Of a DNA stretch of 51,489 nt, positions 17,241 through 26,268 are shown one piece after another. This DNA comes from an uncultured Flavobacteriaceae bacterium (GTDB lineage Bacteria; Bacteroidota; Bacteroidia; Flavobacteriales; Flavobacteriaceae): NCBI GenBank assembly GCA_905181825.1, contig CAJIZJ010000015.1, forward strand, positions 1 through 51,489. Reading direction: 5' to 3'. How positions within the stretch are numbered: position 1 is the first letter of the stretch; each line of letters starts with the position of its first letter. The notes beneath the pieces were generated by a model. The model was given only the letters and a program-made list of their open reading frames with translations, was not told the origin of the DNA and did not search any database. The translations under genes and the position numbers were made by a program.

Positions 17241-18965
17241 ATGGAACCTTTTATTGTATCGGCCTTAAAATACAGACCCCAAACATTTAAAGATGTTGTT
17301 GGGCAAACTGCTATTACCAATACTTTAAAAAATGCAATTGATCAAAATCATTTAGCACAAGCTTTATTATTTACAGGCCCTAGAGGCGTTGGTAAAACAA
17401 CATGTGCTCGTATTCTTGCTAAAATGATTAATAGTAATGATTCGGAAAATGAAAATGAAGATTTTGCATTTAATATTTTCGAATTAGATGCCGCTTCCAA
17501 CAATTCTGTAGATGATATTCGTAGTCTTACAGATCAGGTTCGCATTCCACCTCAAGTAGGCAATTACAAAGTGTATATTATTGATGAAGTCCACATGCTA
17601 TCGGCTTCTGCTTTTAACGCATTCCTTAAAACATTAGAAGAGCCACCTAAGCACTGTATTTTTATTCTTGCGACCACTGAAAAACATAAAATAATTCCTA
17701 CTATTCTTTCTCGTTGTCAGATTTTTGACTTCAAAAGAATTACTGTAAATGATGCTAAGAATTACCTTAAGGTAATTGCTGAAGAACAAGGGATCACTGC
17801 AGAAGACGATGCCTTACACATCATCGCTCAAAAAGCAGATGGAGCCATGAGAGATGCGCTCTCAATTTTTGATAGAGTTGTTAGCTTTTCAGGGAAAAAC
17901 CTCACACGTCAAGCCGTTACTGAAAATTTAAATGTTTTAGATTATGACACCTTTTTTGAAGCAACAGATTTAATTTTAGAAAATAAAATCCCTGAGTTAT
18001 TGGTGCATTTTAACTTCATCTTGTCTAAAGGGTTTGATGGACATCATTTTATCACTGGCCTCGCCTCTCACTTTCGAGACTTGTTAGTTAGTAAAACACC
18101 ACAGACTATTGAACTTCTTGAAGTTGGAGAGGATACTAAAAAGACTTACAAAAAACAATCAGAATTAACATCTCAAGCATTTTTAATCAATGCTATAGAG
18201 CTGGCCAATGAATGTGACTTGAAATATAAAACTAGCAAAAATCAACGACTCCTTGTCGAACTTTGTTTAATGCAGCTTGCCTCTATCAATTTTGATGGAG
18301 AAAAAAAAAAGTCTAGTGGATATATAATCCCTGCCTCCTATTTTAAATCTAATAATGTTTCTGAAGTAAAAATAAAAAGCTCAGTTTCATCCCTTGTTAA
18401 AATTACGACTCCTGTTGTTGAAGCACCTGAAAAAACAGAACCTATCATTAAAGAGCTCGTTCAGAAAACAACTCCGCCTATTCCAGTTATTCAAACCACT
18501 CAAAGACCTGCTTCAGGACTTTCACTGAGTAGTATTCGAAAGAAAAAGGAACACCAAATTAAACTCATGGAAGTGACTGTTAAGGAGGAAGACTTACCAA
18601 ACGATCCGTTTACAGAAGAAGACCTTCTTAAATACTGGGCTGTCTTTGTTACTAAATTGGAAACTGATGGTAAGTATAATTTAGCTGCCATACTTCAAAT
18701 TGACACCCCAAAGCTAGTTGATGACCACACCATTCGCTTGGAGTTTCCAAATACTACTAATAAAATTGAAGTTGAACGTCAACAATTTGAATTACTCCAA
18801 TACTTGAGGAAAGCAGTGAACAATTTCTCCATCACTTTAGATATAAAAGTAAACGAAACGATGGAGAAAAAATACGCTTACACCCCGGAAGATAAATATG
18901 AAAAATTAGTAGAAAAAAATAAGCATGTTGAACTTTTACGAAAAACATTTGATTTAGATATATAA
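17241..18965 (+). CDS. dnaX: DNA polymerase III subunit gamma/tau
   Basis: Clamp-loader ATPase subunit of the replicative polymerase. Walker A GPRGVGKT at 46-53, Walker B IIDEVHML, sensor-1 ILATTEKHK, and the arginine-finger SRC motif are intact; 574 residues is normal for a tau-length product. The usual four-cysteine zinc module between Walker A and the DAAS motif is replaced by an acidic loop (SNDSENENEDFAF), a feature I associate with Bacteroidota DnaX. The C-terminal third (after ~375) is low-complexity linker plus a short domain. No programmed-frameshift slippery site of the A-rich E. coli type stands out except the A-tract near 18301-18310. miaE follows 3 bp after the stop. Confidence 0.95.
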   Translation: MEPFIVSALKYRPQTFKDVVGQTAITNTLKNAIDQNHLAQALLFTGPRGVGKTTCARILAKMINSNDSENENEDFAFNIFELDAASNNSVDDIRSLTDQVRIPPQVGNYKVYIIDEVHMLSASAFNAFLKTLEEPPKHCIFILATTEKHKIIPTILSRCQIFDFKRITVNDAKNYLKVIAEEQGITAEDDALHIIAQKADGAMRDALSIFDRVVSFSGKNLTRQAVTENLNVLDYDTFFEATDLILENKIPELLVHFNFILSKGFDGHHFITGLASHFRDLLVSKTPQTIELLEVGEDTKKTYKKQSELTSQAFLINAIELANECDLKYKTSKNQRLLVELCLMQLASINFDGEKKKSSGYIIPASYFKSNNVSEVKIKSSVSSLVKITTPVVEAPEKTEPIIKELVQKTTPPIPVIQTTQRPASGLSLSSIRKKKEHQIKLMEVTVKEEDLPNDPFTEEDLLKYWAVFVTKLETDGKYNLAAILQIDTPKLVDDHTIRLEFPNTTNKIEVERQQFELLQYLRKAVNNFSITLDIKVNETMEKKYAYTPEDKYEKLVEKNKHVELLRKTFDLDI

Positions 18966-18968
18966 TTT

Positions 18969-19550
18969 ATGCTAGGATTAAAATTGCCTTCAGACCCAAG
19001 ATGGGTTAATATTGCTGAGAAAAATTTAGAAGAAATTTTATCAGACCATGCCTTTTGCGAACAAAAAGCGGCGAGCACTGCTATTTCACTTATTGTAAGT
19101 TTCCCTGAGTATACGGACTTAGTTAAAGAAATGATAGGGTTAGTAGAAGAAGAAATGAGTCATTTTAAAATGGTTCATGATTTAATATTAGAGCGCGGGT
19201 TTACCTTAGGTCGAGACCGAAAAGATACGTATGTCTCAAAATTATTACAGTTTTTCCCAAAGGGCGGCAGTCGAACCACACAATTAGTTCATCGCTTACT
19301 ATTGGCAGCCCTAATTGAAGCTAGAAGTTGTGAACGTTTCCGACTTTTATCAGAACATTTGGAGGATAAAAAATTAGCTAAGTTTTATAGAAAACTTATG
19401 ATTAGTGAAGCTAATCATTACACTTCATTTTTAGGTTTTGCCAGACAGTATGGTGATAGAGATGATGTAGATCAAAAGTGGGAAAGTCTGTTAGAATACG
19501 AAGCTGAAATCATGAAATCCCTAAGTATTAGTGAAAGCATTCATGGCTAA
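18969..19550 (+). CDS. miaE: tRNA-(ms2io6A)-hydroxylase (MiaE family)
   Basis: 193-residue di-iron protein that would hydroxylate the isopentenyl side chain of ms2i6A37 in tRNA. Four-helix ferritin-like fold with ligands E31, the E62-x2-H65 pair (EEMSHF), E117 (ALIEARSCE) and the E147-x2-H150 pair (SEANHYTSF). Begins 3 bp after dnaX, so they share a transcript; ends 1 bp from the convergent sixA-like gene. Naming rests on the ligand pattern and family recognition; activity is not tested. Confidence 0.88.
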   Translation: MLGLKLPSDPRWVNIAEKNLEEILSDHAFCEQKAASTAISLIVSFPEYTDLVKEMIGLVEEEMSHFKMVHDLILERGFTLGRDRKDTYVSKLLQFFPKGGSRTTQLVHRLLLAALIEARSCERFRLLSEHLEDKKLAKFYRKLMISEANHYTSFLGFARQYGDRDDVDQKWESLLEYEAEIMKSLSISESIHG

Positions 19551-19551
19551 C

Positions 19552-20043
19552 TTATGAAGGCATAAAGCTTTTAGGAAATAACTTGAATTCTACTTGCCCC
19601 TTTTTTAAAGCATCCCAACTTGATGATTTAAAATTAATTTTTACAATTCCACAAGTTGGAATATTTTCAATAGCGACCTCTCCTAGTTGGTTCACAAGTT
19701 TAGTTAGGGCATTATTATGTCCAAAAATAAATATTTTTGAAAGTTTAGGGTTTAAAGTGGTTATAAATGTTTTTAAATCCAAATGATCAAAAACATATAA
19801 ATGATCAGTGTAAGTAACAATGTCGTCTGGAAAAACATCATTTTTCAAAAAAGCATAACAAGTTTCTCGGGTCCTTACCGCATTGCTACAGAAAACGGCT
19901 TCTGGTTTTAAAGATTTCACAAGCTCTAAAGAAGACATAAAATCAGCATCAAATAATCCTCTTTTATTTAAGGGACGTTTTTTATCGGGAAGATTAAACT
20001 CCCAGGATGATTTAGCGTGTCTAATAAATATAATACTTTTCAT
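19552..20043 (-). CDS. SixA-like histidine phosphatase
   Basis: 163 residues from the ATG at 20043; an upstream in-frame ATG at 20151 lies inside pdxH and adds 36 non-conserved residues, so the shorter start is preferred. The family motif RHAKSSW (H9 nucleophile) and later IFGHNNALTKL match the histidine phosphatase superfamily, SixA branch, which dephosphorylates phosphohistidine in proteins. Substrate unknown here. Starts 4 bp after the pdxH stop on the same strand, so likely operonic. Confidence 0.85.
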   Translation of the reverse strand: MKSIIFIRHAKSSWEFNLPDKKRPLNKRGLFDADFMSSLELVKSLKPEAVFCSNAVRTRETCYAFLKNDVFPDDIVTYTDHLYVFDHLDLKTFITTLNPKLSKIFIFGHNNALTKLVNQLGEVAIENIPTCGIVKINFKSSSWDALKKGQVEFKLFPKSFMPS

Positions 20044-20047
20044 TGTT

Positions 20048-20695
20048 TTAAGGAGACAAACGATCCATATCCCAGCTATTATTAGCAGACAGTTTGAATC
20101 TAATTCTATCGTGAAGTCGGTTTGCGCGGCCTTGCCAAAACTCAATTTCAACAGGCTTGACTATATAACCACCCCAAAACTCTGGACGTTTCAAGGGCTT
20201 TATTTTATATTCATTTTCTAAAGATTCAAGTTGTGTATCCAAAACAGCTCTGTTATCTATAACAGTACTTTGCTTAGAAGCCCAAGCACCTAGTTGACTT
20301 CCCTTGGGACGTGAAAGAAAATAAGCATCACTTTGTAAAGGATCAATTTTATCAGCAACTCCTTTTATGATGACCTGGCGTTCTGCTCCTTCCCAATGAA
20401 AAGAAAGACAACACTGGGGAGTATCTGCTAAGGCCCTCGCTTTTTCACTTTCATAATTTGTGTAAAATACAAAACCAGCCGAACTAAATTTCTTTAAAAG
20501 CACCACTCGGCTTTTTGGAAACCCATCGTTGCCAATAGTAGACAAAGTCATGGCGTTTGTTTCAGTATCTTGAAAGTGGGTATCAACTTCGTTAAACCAT
20601 AATTGAAATAAATCAAATGGATCTTTATTAATAGACTGCTCTAAAAGAGATCCTTTATCATATGATTTGCGGTAATTTCCTAAATCTTTTTCCAT
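20048..20695 (-). CDS. pdxH: Pyridoxamine 5'-phosphate oxidase
   Basis: 215-residue FMN enzyme oxidising pyridoxine/pyridoxamine 5'-phosphate to PLP, the cofactor used by several products in this window (GlyA, ThrC, RocD, KdnA, cysteine desulfurase). Visible: DPFDLFQLWF, TLSTIGNDGFPKSRVVLLKKF (FMN contacts), FYTNYESEKARAL, LSFHWEGAERQVIIKG, LSRPKGSQLGAWASKQS, FWQGRANRLHDR and a C-terminal RLSP tail. A TAAATTTG box is 20 bp upstream on the minus strand. Confidence 0.95.
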   Translation of the reverse strand: MEKDLGNYRKSYDKGSLLEQSINKDPFDLFQLWFNEVDTHFQDTETNAMTLSTIGNDGFPKSRVVLLKKFSSAGFVFYTNYESEKARALADTPQCCLSFHWEGAERQVIIKGVADKIDPLQSDAYFLSRPKGSQLGAWASKQSTVIDNRAVLDTQLESLENEYKIKPLKRPEFWGGYIVKPVEIEFWQGRANRLHDRIRFKLSANNSWDMDRLSP

Positions 20696-20715
20696 ATTAA
20701 TGCGCTAATTAAAAT

Positions 20716-20723
20716 CAAATTTA
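20716..20723 (-). promoter_or_regulatory. Possible pdxH -7 box (TAAATTTG)
   Basis: TAAATTTG on the minus strand, 20 bp before the pdxH ATG. The nearest TTG is too far away (27-bp spacer). Confidence 0.4.
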
Positions 20724-20790
20724 CATAAATATAATAGTATTAAGAGGCTTCAATTGTTATATTTATTTCTATTGATTAATAGTTTAGAAT

Positions 20791-20994
20791 ATGGTATTTG
20801 GTTACCTAATGATAGTCGGGATTTTGATAGTAATTGGGCTCGCCGTTAATAAAAACCCAGATCTGTTAGCGCTATCCAAAACACTATCCAAAGAAAAAAA
20901 TAGTGACCTTGAAAAGCTAACAACCACAGCTAAAAACACATTAGTAATTACGGGGCTTTGCATTTTATTGAGTAATGTCGTAGTCACTATTTAA
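20791..20994 (+). CDS. Small two-TM membrane protein (67 aa)
   Basis: Hydrophobic helices at residues ~1-18 and ~47-66, joined by a polar, lysine-rich loop (LSKTLSKEKNSDLEKL). No family recognised; it looks like the many DUF-type small membrane proteins with an N-out/C-out hairpin. It stands alone between divergent pdxH and the downstream ftsK. The coding pattern is plausible but the evidence is modest. Confidence 0.5.
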   Translation: MVFGYLMIVGILIVIGLAVNKNPDLLALSKTLSKEKNSDLEKLTTTAKNTLVITGLCILLSNVVVTI

Positions 20995-21176
20995 AATTGA
21001 AGATTCTGTTCAGTTATATACCATTTGTGATTTGGTTTTTTTTGAAGTTATTTACATGACGGTCCAAGTAAACAAATTAAAAACAAAATAATTTCAAATA
21101 AATACGCTGTAAAACTCCTTTTAAATAATGTTAAAACAAAATAACCCCCATTAACAAAATAAACGATTGTAATTTG

Positions 21177-21184
21177 TATTTTTG
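21177..21184 (+). promoter_or_regulatory. Likely ftsK -7 box (TATTTTTG)
   Basis: TATTTTTG, 20 bp before the ATG at 21205, inside an otherwise AT-rich 210-bp gap (20995-21204) in which I see nothing else. Confidence 0.45.
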
Positions 21185-21204
21185 TTAAAATCAGAGGAAT
21201 AGGA

Positions 21205-23592
21205 ATGGCTAGAGCATCAACAAATAAGACCCCAAAAAAAAGTTTTTCTAAAATAAATATTTCCCTTACCAATTCTCAGAGATTAGTAATGGGAAGTTTT
21301 TTAGTAATCATTGGTGTCTTATTATTTATTGCACTTCTATCCTATTTGTTTACTGGTGAAAATGATCAAAGCGCTTTAGGGGATTTTACGAACCGAGCAG
21401 CACAAACTGATAACTGGCTAAGTAAAATCGGAGCTTGGATTAGTGAATTACTAATCTACAAGGGTTTTGGGATCAGCTCATTTATTTTTTCAGGGCTTAT
21501 TTTACTATCTGGAGTTTCAGTTCTAGCAAATTCATCTAAAAAAAGACTTTGGCGTAATTGGTTTTGGGGAACTCTAATTGTTATATGGGGTGCTATATTA
21601 TTTGGATTTGTATTTCACAGCGCTCCAAAATTAGGCGGTTCTATTGGATATGAATTAAACATATTATTTCAAGACTATATTGGTAAAATTGGAACTGCTC
21701 TATTACTAGTGTTTGGTTTTATAACCTATATAGCCATGCGCTTCAAGGTAACTCCACAACAAATAGGGAATCTATTTGTACGGACCAAAAATGAAATTAA
21801 ATCTGAATTTTCTGATGAAAAGTCTTCATTAGAATCCTTGGGAGACACTAGCTTTATTGAAGAAGTAACGTCTGATAAATCATCATTTGAACTTCCTTTG
21901 GAAAATCTTGAACCCACTATTTCGAACCATTCAAGTATCGATTCTGAAGATAAATTGGAAACCGTTAAGCCTCCAAAAAACAAAGAACCGATTGAAGAGT
22001 CCGTTGAGATGGAAATTGAAATTAGCGAAGAAGAAGTCTCCGAAACAGACAACCTTGCAGCTAAATTAGTTGAAGATTTTGGGGAAGTTGACCCAACTTT
22101 AGAACTATCAAAGTTTCAATTTCCTTCTTTAAACCTTCTTAAAAAGTACGATACTGAAGGGATTACTATCAACCAAGAAGAGCTCGAAGAAAACAAAAAT
22201 AAAATTGTTGAAACTCTCAGTAACTATAAAATTGGAATTGCTAGTATTAAGGCCACTATAGGGCCAACAGTTACCTTATATGAAATTATTCCAGAAGCTG
22301 GAATTAGAATTTCAAAAATAAAAAACTTAGAAGATGATATTGCCTTATCACTTTCTGCATTAGGTATTCGAATCATCGCACCTATCCCTGGAAGAGGAAC
22401 GATTGGTATTGAAGTACCCAATAAAAATGCTACTATTGTCTCAATGCATTCAGTTATTGCATCGCAAAAGTTTCAGAAATCAGAAATGGAGCTTCCGATT
22501 GCATTAGGAAAAACTATTAGTAATGAAACATTTGTAGTAGATCTAGCAAAGATGCCTCATATGTTAATGGCTGGAGCTACAGGCCAAGGAAAATCTGTTG
22601 GTCTTAATGCTGTTTTAACCTCTTTATTATACAAAAAACATCCTGCAGAAGTCAAATTTGTATTAGTTGATCCTAAAAAAGTAGAGCTTACGCTTTTTAA
22701 TAAAATTGAGCGGCATTACCTAGCTAAGCTTCCAGATAGTGAAGATGCGATCATCACTGATAATACCAAGGTTATTAACACCTTAAATTCTTTATGTATT
22801 GAGATGGACAATAGATACGAAATGCTTAAGAATGCATTTTGTAGAAACATAAAAGAATACAACGAAAAATTCAAAGCACGTAAACTAAATCCAAACGACG
22901 GACATAAATTTTTGCCTTATATTGTTTTAGTAGTAGATGAGTTTGCAGATTTGATTATGACAGCTGGTAAAGAAGTAGAAACCCCTATTGCGCGTCTGGC
23001 ACAGTTAGCTAGAGCCATTGGCATACATCTAATAATTGCCACTCAAAGACCGTCTGTAAATGTAATCACCGGAATTATTAAAGCAAATTTTCCAGCACGT
23101 ATAGCTTTTAGGGTAACTTCTAAAATTGATTCTAGAACTATTTTAGACAGTTCTGGAGCTGATCAGTTAATTGGTCGTGGAGACTTGTTATACACCCAAG
23201 GAAATGACATGGTTAGAATTCAGTGTGCTTTTGTAGATACCCCAGAAGTTGAAAAGTTAACAGAATATATTGGGTCTCAAAAAGCCTACCCAAGTGCTTA
23301 TATTCTTCCCGAGTACGTTAGTGAAGACTCTGGCACAAGTATTGATAATAATATAAATGAAAGAGATCAACTTTTTAGAGAAGCAGCTGAAGTTATTGTC
23401 ATAGCACAACAAGGCTCTGCATCATTGTTACAACGAAAACTAAAGTTAGGATACAACCGAGCTGGTCGTTTAATAGATCAATTAGAAGCTGCAGGAATTG
23501 TTGGATCATTTGAAGGTAGTAAAGCCAGACAAGTATTAGTTACCGACCTGGTAGCGCTTAACCAATTACTAGATCAAGAAATTACAAATTAA
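21205..23592 (+). CDS. ftsK: DNA translocase FtsK/SpoIIIE
   Basis: 795-residue septal DNA pump that clears the terminus and activates XerCD at dif. Four hydrophobic segments lie in the first ~180 residues, followed by an acidic linker (~200-300, rich in Glu/Ser) and the RecA-like motor with Walker A GATGQGKS at 457-464 and Walker B YIVLVVDEFADLI. The C-terminal ~65 residues form a winged-helix gamma domain (SASLLQRKLKLGYNRAGRLI) that reads polar DNA motifs. lolA-like follows immediately (1 bp). Confidence 0.96.
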   Translation: MARASTNKTPKKSFSKINISLTNSQRLVMGSFLVIIGVLLFIALLSYLFTGENDQSALGDFTNRAAQTDNWLSKIGAWISELLIYKGFGISSFIFSGLILLSGVSVLANSSKKRLWRNWFWGTLIVIWGAILFGFVFHSAPKLGGSIGYELNILFQDYIGKIGTALLLVFGFITYIAMRFKVTPQQIGNLFVRTKNEIKSEFSDEKSSLESLGDTSFIEEVTSDKSSFELPLENLEPTISNHSSIDSEDKLETVKPPKNKEPIEESVEMEIEISEEEVSETDNLAAKLVEDFGEVDPTLELSKFQFPSLNLLKKYDTEGITINQEELEENKNKIVETLSNYKIGIASIKATIGPTVTLYEIIPEAGIRISKIKNLEDDIALSLSALGIRIIAPIPGRGTIGIEVPNKNATIVSMHSVIASQKFQKSEMELPIALGKTISNETFVVDLAKMPHMLMAGATGQGKSVGLNAVLTSLLYKKHPAEVKFVLVDPKKVELTLFNKIERHYLAKLPDSEDAIITDNTKVINTLNSLCIEMDNRYEMLKNAFCRNIKEYNEKFKARKLNPNDGHKFLPYIVLVVDEFADLIMTAGKEVETPIARLAQLARAIGIHLIIATQRPSVNVITGIIKANFPARIAFRVTSKIDSRTILDSSGADQLIGRGDLLYTQGNDMVRIQCAFVDTPEVEKLTEYIGSQKAYPSAYILPEYVSEDSGTSIDNNINERDQLFREAAEVIVIAQQGSASLLQRKLKLGYNRAGRLIDQLEAAGIVGSFEGSKARQVLVTDLVALNQLLDQEITN

Positions 23593-23593
23593 A

Positions 23594-24238
23594 ATGAGAA
23601 ATTATATCCTGTTTATATTAACGCTATCCATGTCTATCTGTCAAAGCCAGAATAAGGATGCTGAAGCGCAATTCCTGCTAGATGAAGTGAGTGCTAAAGC
23701 GAAAGGCTATGAAAGCATGTCCCTAGAATTTAAATATGTGCTTGAAAATACAGAAGAAAACATTAAACAAGAAACACGTGGTGACGTGACTTTAAAAGGT
23801 GACAAATATGTGCTAAATATTTTAGGTATTACAAGAATCAACGATGGAAAATCCCTAATTACAATTAGTCCTGAGGATGAAGAAGTAACAATCTCTTCAA
23901 ATAATACTACAGACGAAAACACCATCACCCCTAGTAAATTAATGAGTTTTTATGAAGAGGGATATAGCTATACAATGGATATTATTCAAAATATAATGGG
24001 ACGAAAAATCCAGTATGTTAAATTGAATCCTATTGATTCTGAATCTGAAATTAAATATGTTTTACTTGGAATTGACTCAAATACCAAACATATATATAAC
24101 CTTATAGAAGTTGGAAGTAATGACACAAAAACAATCCTAACTATCAATTCATTCAAAACCAACCAACCCCTCTCTAAAACTTTTTTTGAATTTGACGCTA
24201 AAAAATATAGTGAGTATTACATCAATCAATTAGATTAG
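23594..24238 (+). CDS. LolA-like outer-membrane lipoprotein carrier
   Basis: 214 residues starting with a signal peptide (MRNYILFILTLSMSICQSQ). The body is the LolA-type half-barrel: KAKGYESMSLEFKYVLEN, RGDVTLKGDKYVLNI, later SKTFFEFDAKKY near the C-terminus. It would chaperone lipoproteins across the periplasm. Packed between ftsK (1 bp) and the LptF/G-like permease (8 bp), a Bacteroidota arrangement I recall. Sequence similarity to proteobacterial LolA is low, so the call rests on size, signal peptide and context. Confidence 0.8.
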   Translation: MRNYILFILTLSMSICQSQNKDAEAQFLLDEVSAKAKGYESMSLEFKYVLENTEENIKQETRGDVTLKGDKYVLNILGITRINDGKSLITISPEDEEVTISSNNTTDENTITPSKLMSFYEEGYSYTMDIIQNIMGRKIQYVKLNPIDSESEIKYVLLGIDSNTKHIYNLIEVGSNDTKTILTINSFKTNQPLSKTFFEFDAKKYSEYYINQLD

Positions 24239-24246
24239 GGTATAAA

Positions 24247-26229
24247 TTGAAACTTCTAGACCGCTACATATTAACTACTTTTCTTAAGACCTTTATTAGT
24301 GTATTCACCATACTAATGATGATCTTTTTACTGCAATCTGTCTGGGTATACATTTCTGAGTTAGCAGGAAAAGAATTAGAAATTGAAATTATCTTTAAGT
24401 TTCTTGTCTATGTGTCTCCAAGGATTGTTGTTTTGGTTTTACCCCTGACAATATTATTAGCATCTATAATGGTGTTCGGAGGGTTTTCCGAAAATTATGA
24501 ATTTGCCGCCATGAAGTCAACAGGGATATCACTTCAAAGAGCCATGAAGAGTCTAAGTATCTTTATTGTTTTATTAGCAGTTCTGAGTTTTTTCTTTGCA
24601 AATAGTGTGATTCCATTGGCTGAATTTAATTTCTTCAACCTTCGAAGAAATATTGCAAAAGTAAAGCCAGCGATGGCTATTGCTGAAGGTCAGTTTAATC
24701 AATTAAATGATATAAACATCAAGGTTTCTGAGAAGAGTGGTGACAATGGTCAGTACCTCAAAGATGTAATTATTCACCAAAAAAAGGGGGGTGTCACTGG
24801 AAATTACACGGTTATTAAATCAAATACCGGAGAATTCATAAGTGACGAATCTTCAAACGTTCTACAGCTCGTCCTTATAGATGGTAACTATTATGATGAA
24901 ATTCAACCAGCAGATTACACAAAACGAACCAAAAACAAACCTCAAGTAAAAAGTACTTTTGAAAAGTATATCATAAACATAGATCTTTCAAAATTTAACG
25001 ATATTGACTTTGAAAGTCAAGACAAAGTAACTAAGCACACAATGCTAAACGTAATTGATTTAAACACGGCTTTGGATTCACTTAACAAATCCAGAGATCT
25101 TTTGTTTACTAATTTTACTAAAACAATGTTGCAGCGAAGTAATCAGCCTAGTTTAAATCAAAACTATAAAATTACTGAGAAGGATAGCTTATCTAGCGAT
25201 TTAAACATTCTAAAATTATTTAATGACCAAAAAGCCATTCAGCTAATTAATATTTCACAAAACTCTGTGAAAACGGCTAAAAAAGATTTGAAAGTGAAAA
25301 TTAAAAGAATGTTACTTTCTCAAGTAAACATCAACAAACACATTGTTGCATTGCATGATAAATTTGCATTGGGCCTGTCCTGTATAATATTATTTTTTGT
25401 GGGCGCACCACTTGGAGCACTGATACGTAAGGGTGGTATAGGGCTCCCATTAGTTATTGCTATTTTAATATTTCTAACCTATCACTTCATCAGTATTTTT
25501 GCAAAAAATAGTTCAGAAGACAGCAGTATGGATCCTGTTTTGGCTTCATGGCTTTCATCCTTAATTTTATTACCATTTAGTGTTTACCTTACAAATAGAG
25601 CGACTAAAGACCGTGCACTAATTGACGTTGATAGTATATTAATTCCTTTAAAGACCCTTGTAATCTCTTCAAATGATTCGGAATTAAGTGGAAGCCTTCC
25701 AACACCAGCGGACAAAATTAGTGAACTAAAAGAATATGAAAACACTCAACTAATAGGAATCATTAAGGAATATCGAAATTTAGGGCATTCACTAAAATAC
25801 AGGAATTCTGCTATTCAAACGCTTAATCAACGTGGGGTTAGTGAACTGGAACTAAAAATGGGGGGCTACCTAACAAACCCGACTTATGAGAACGCACTTC
25901 GGCTTTACATAGACTTTAAAGAAAACTCTAAATTGGCACTCGTTTTTTATCTTTTAACTCTATTTACTGGGTTGATTGGATATGTACTTAACAACATTGG
26001 ATTTGATACTCTTGGAAGTTTATTAGTAGGAATTGCTATTGTTAGTATTGTATTTTATTTGATTGTTATGCAAAAATCAGTTATAAATCAATCTCAGTTT
26101 TATAAAATAATATCTGTTAATTTCTTTAAAAAATCGTTTATTCTAATCCTTTTAGGGCTGCCTCTGTTTTATTTTTACAGAAGCTTTTTCACAAGTAAAA
26201 TGGAAGAAGAATTATTGAAAATAACTTAA
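24247..26229 (+). CDS. LptF/LptG-family LPS export permease with C-terminal extension
   Basis: Starts with TTG at 24247 (MKLLDRYILTTFLKTF, the standard LptF/G N-terminus; no ATG fits). First three helices at ~11-33, 50-72 and 94-115 are followed by a periplasmic beta-jellyroll region, then the second helix set with FVGAPLGALIRKGGIGLP near 390-405. Canonical permeases end near residue 360-400; this one is 660 residues, and after ~450 it carries a cytosolic segment and three more hydrophobic helices (~555-630). It would pull LPS from the inner membrane with LptB. Partner genes are not in this window. Confidence 0.85.
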   Translation: MKLLDRYILTTFLKTFISVFTILMMIFLLQSVWVYISELAGKELEIEIIFKFLVYVSPRIVVLVLPLTILLASIMVFGGFSENYEFAAMKSTGISLQRAMKSLSIFIVLLAVLSFFFANSVIPLAEFNFFNLRRNIAKVKPAMAIAEGQFNQLNDINIKVSEKSGDNGQYLKDVIIHQKKGGVTGNYTVIKSNTGEFISDESSNVLQLVLIDGNYYDEIQPADYTKRTKNKPQVKSTFEKYIINIDLSKFNDIDFESQDKVTKHTMLNVIDLNTALDSLNKSRDLLFTNFTKTMLQRSNQPSLNQNYKITEKDSLSSDLNILKLFNDQKAIQLINISQNSVKTAKKDLKVKIKRMLLSQVNINKHIVALHDKFALGLSCIILFFVGAPLGALIRKGGIGLPLVIAILIFLTYHFISIFAKNSSEDSSMDPVLASWLSSLILLPFSVYLTNRATKDRALIDVDSILIPLKTLVISSNDSELSGSLPTPADKISELKEYENTQLIGIIKEYRNLGHSLKYRNSAIQTLNQRGVSELELKMGGYLTNPTYENALRLYIDFKENSKLALVFYLLTLFTGLIGYVLNNIGFDTLGSLLVGIAIVSIVFYLIVMQKSVINQSQFYKIISVNFFKKSFILILLGLPLFYFYRSFFTSKMEEELLKIT

Positions 26230-26268
26230 GTATTGAATTACTTATAATATCTTTACAAAAAATAAAAA

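Noticed and set aside
20044-20151. Longer start for the SixA-like phosphatase
   Set aside because: The extension lies inside pdxH coding sequence and precedes the strictly conserved MKSIIFIRHAK start.
21048-21272. 74-codon open frame on the minus strand upstream of ftsK
   Set aside because: It crosses the ftsK promoter and start, and composition looks like translation of AT-rich noncoding sequence.
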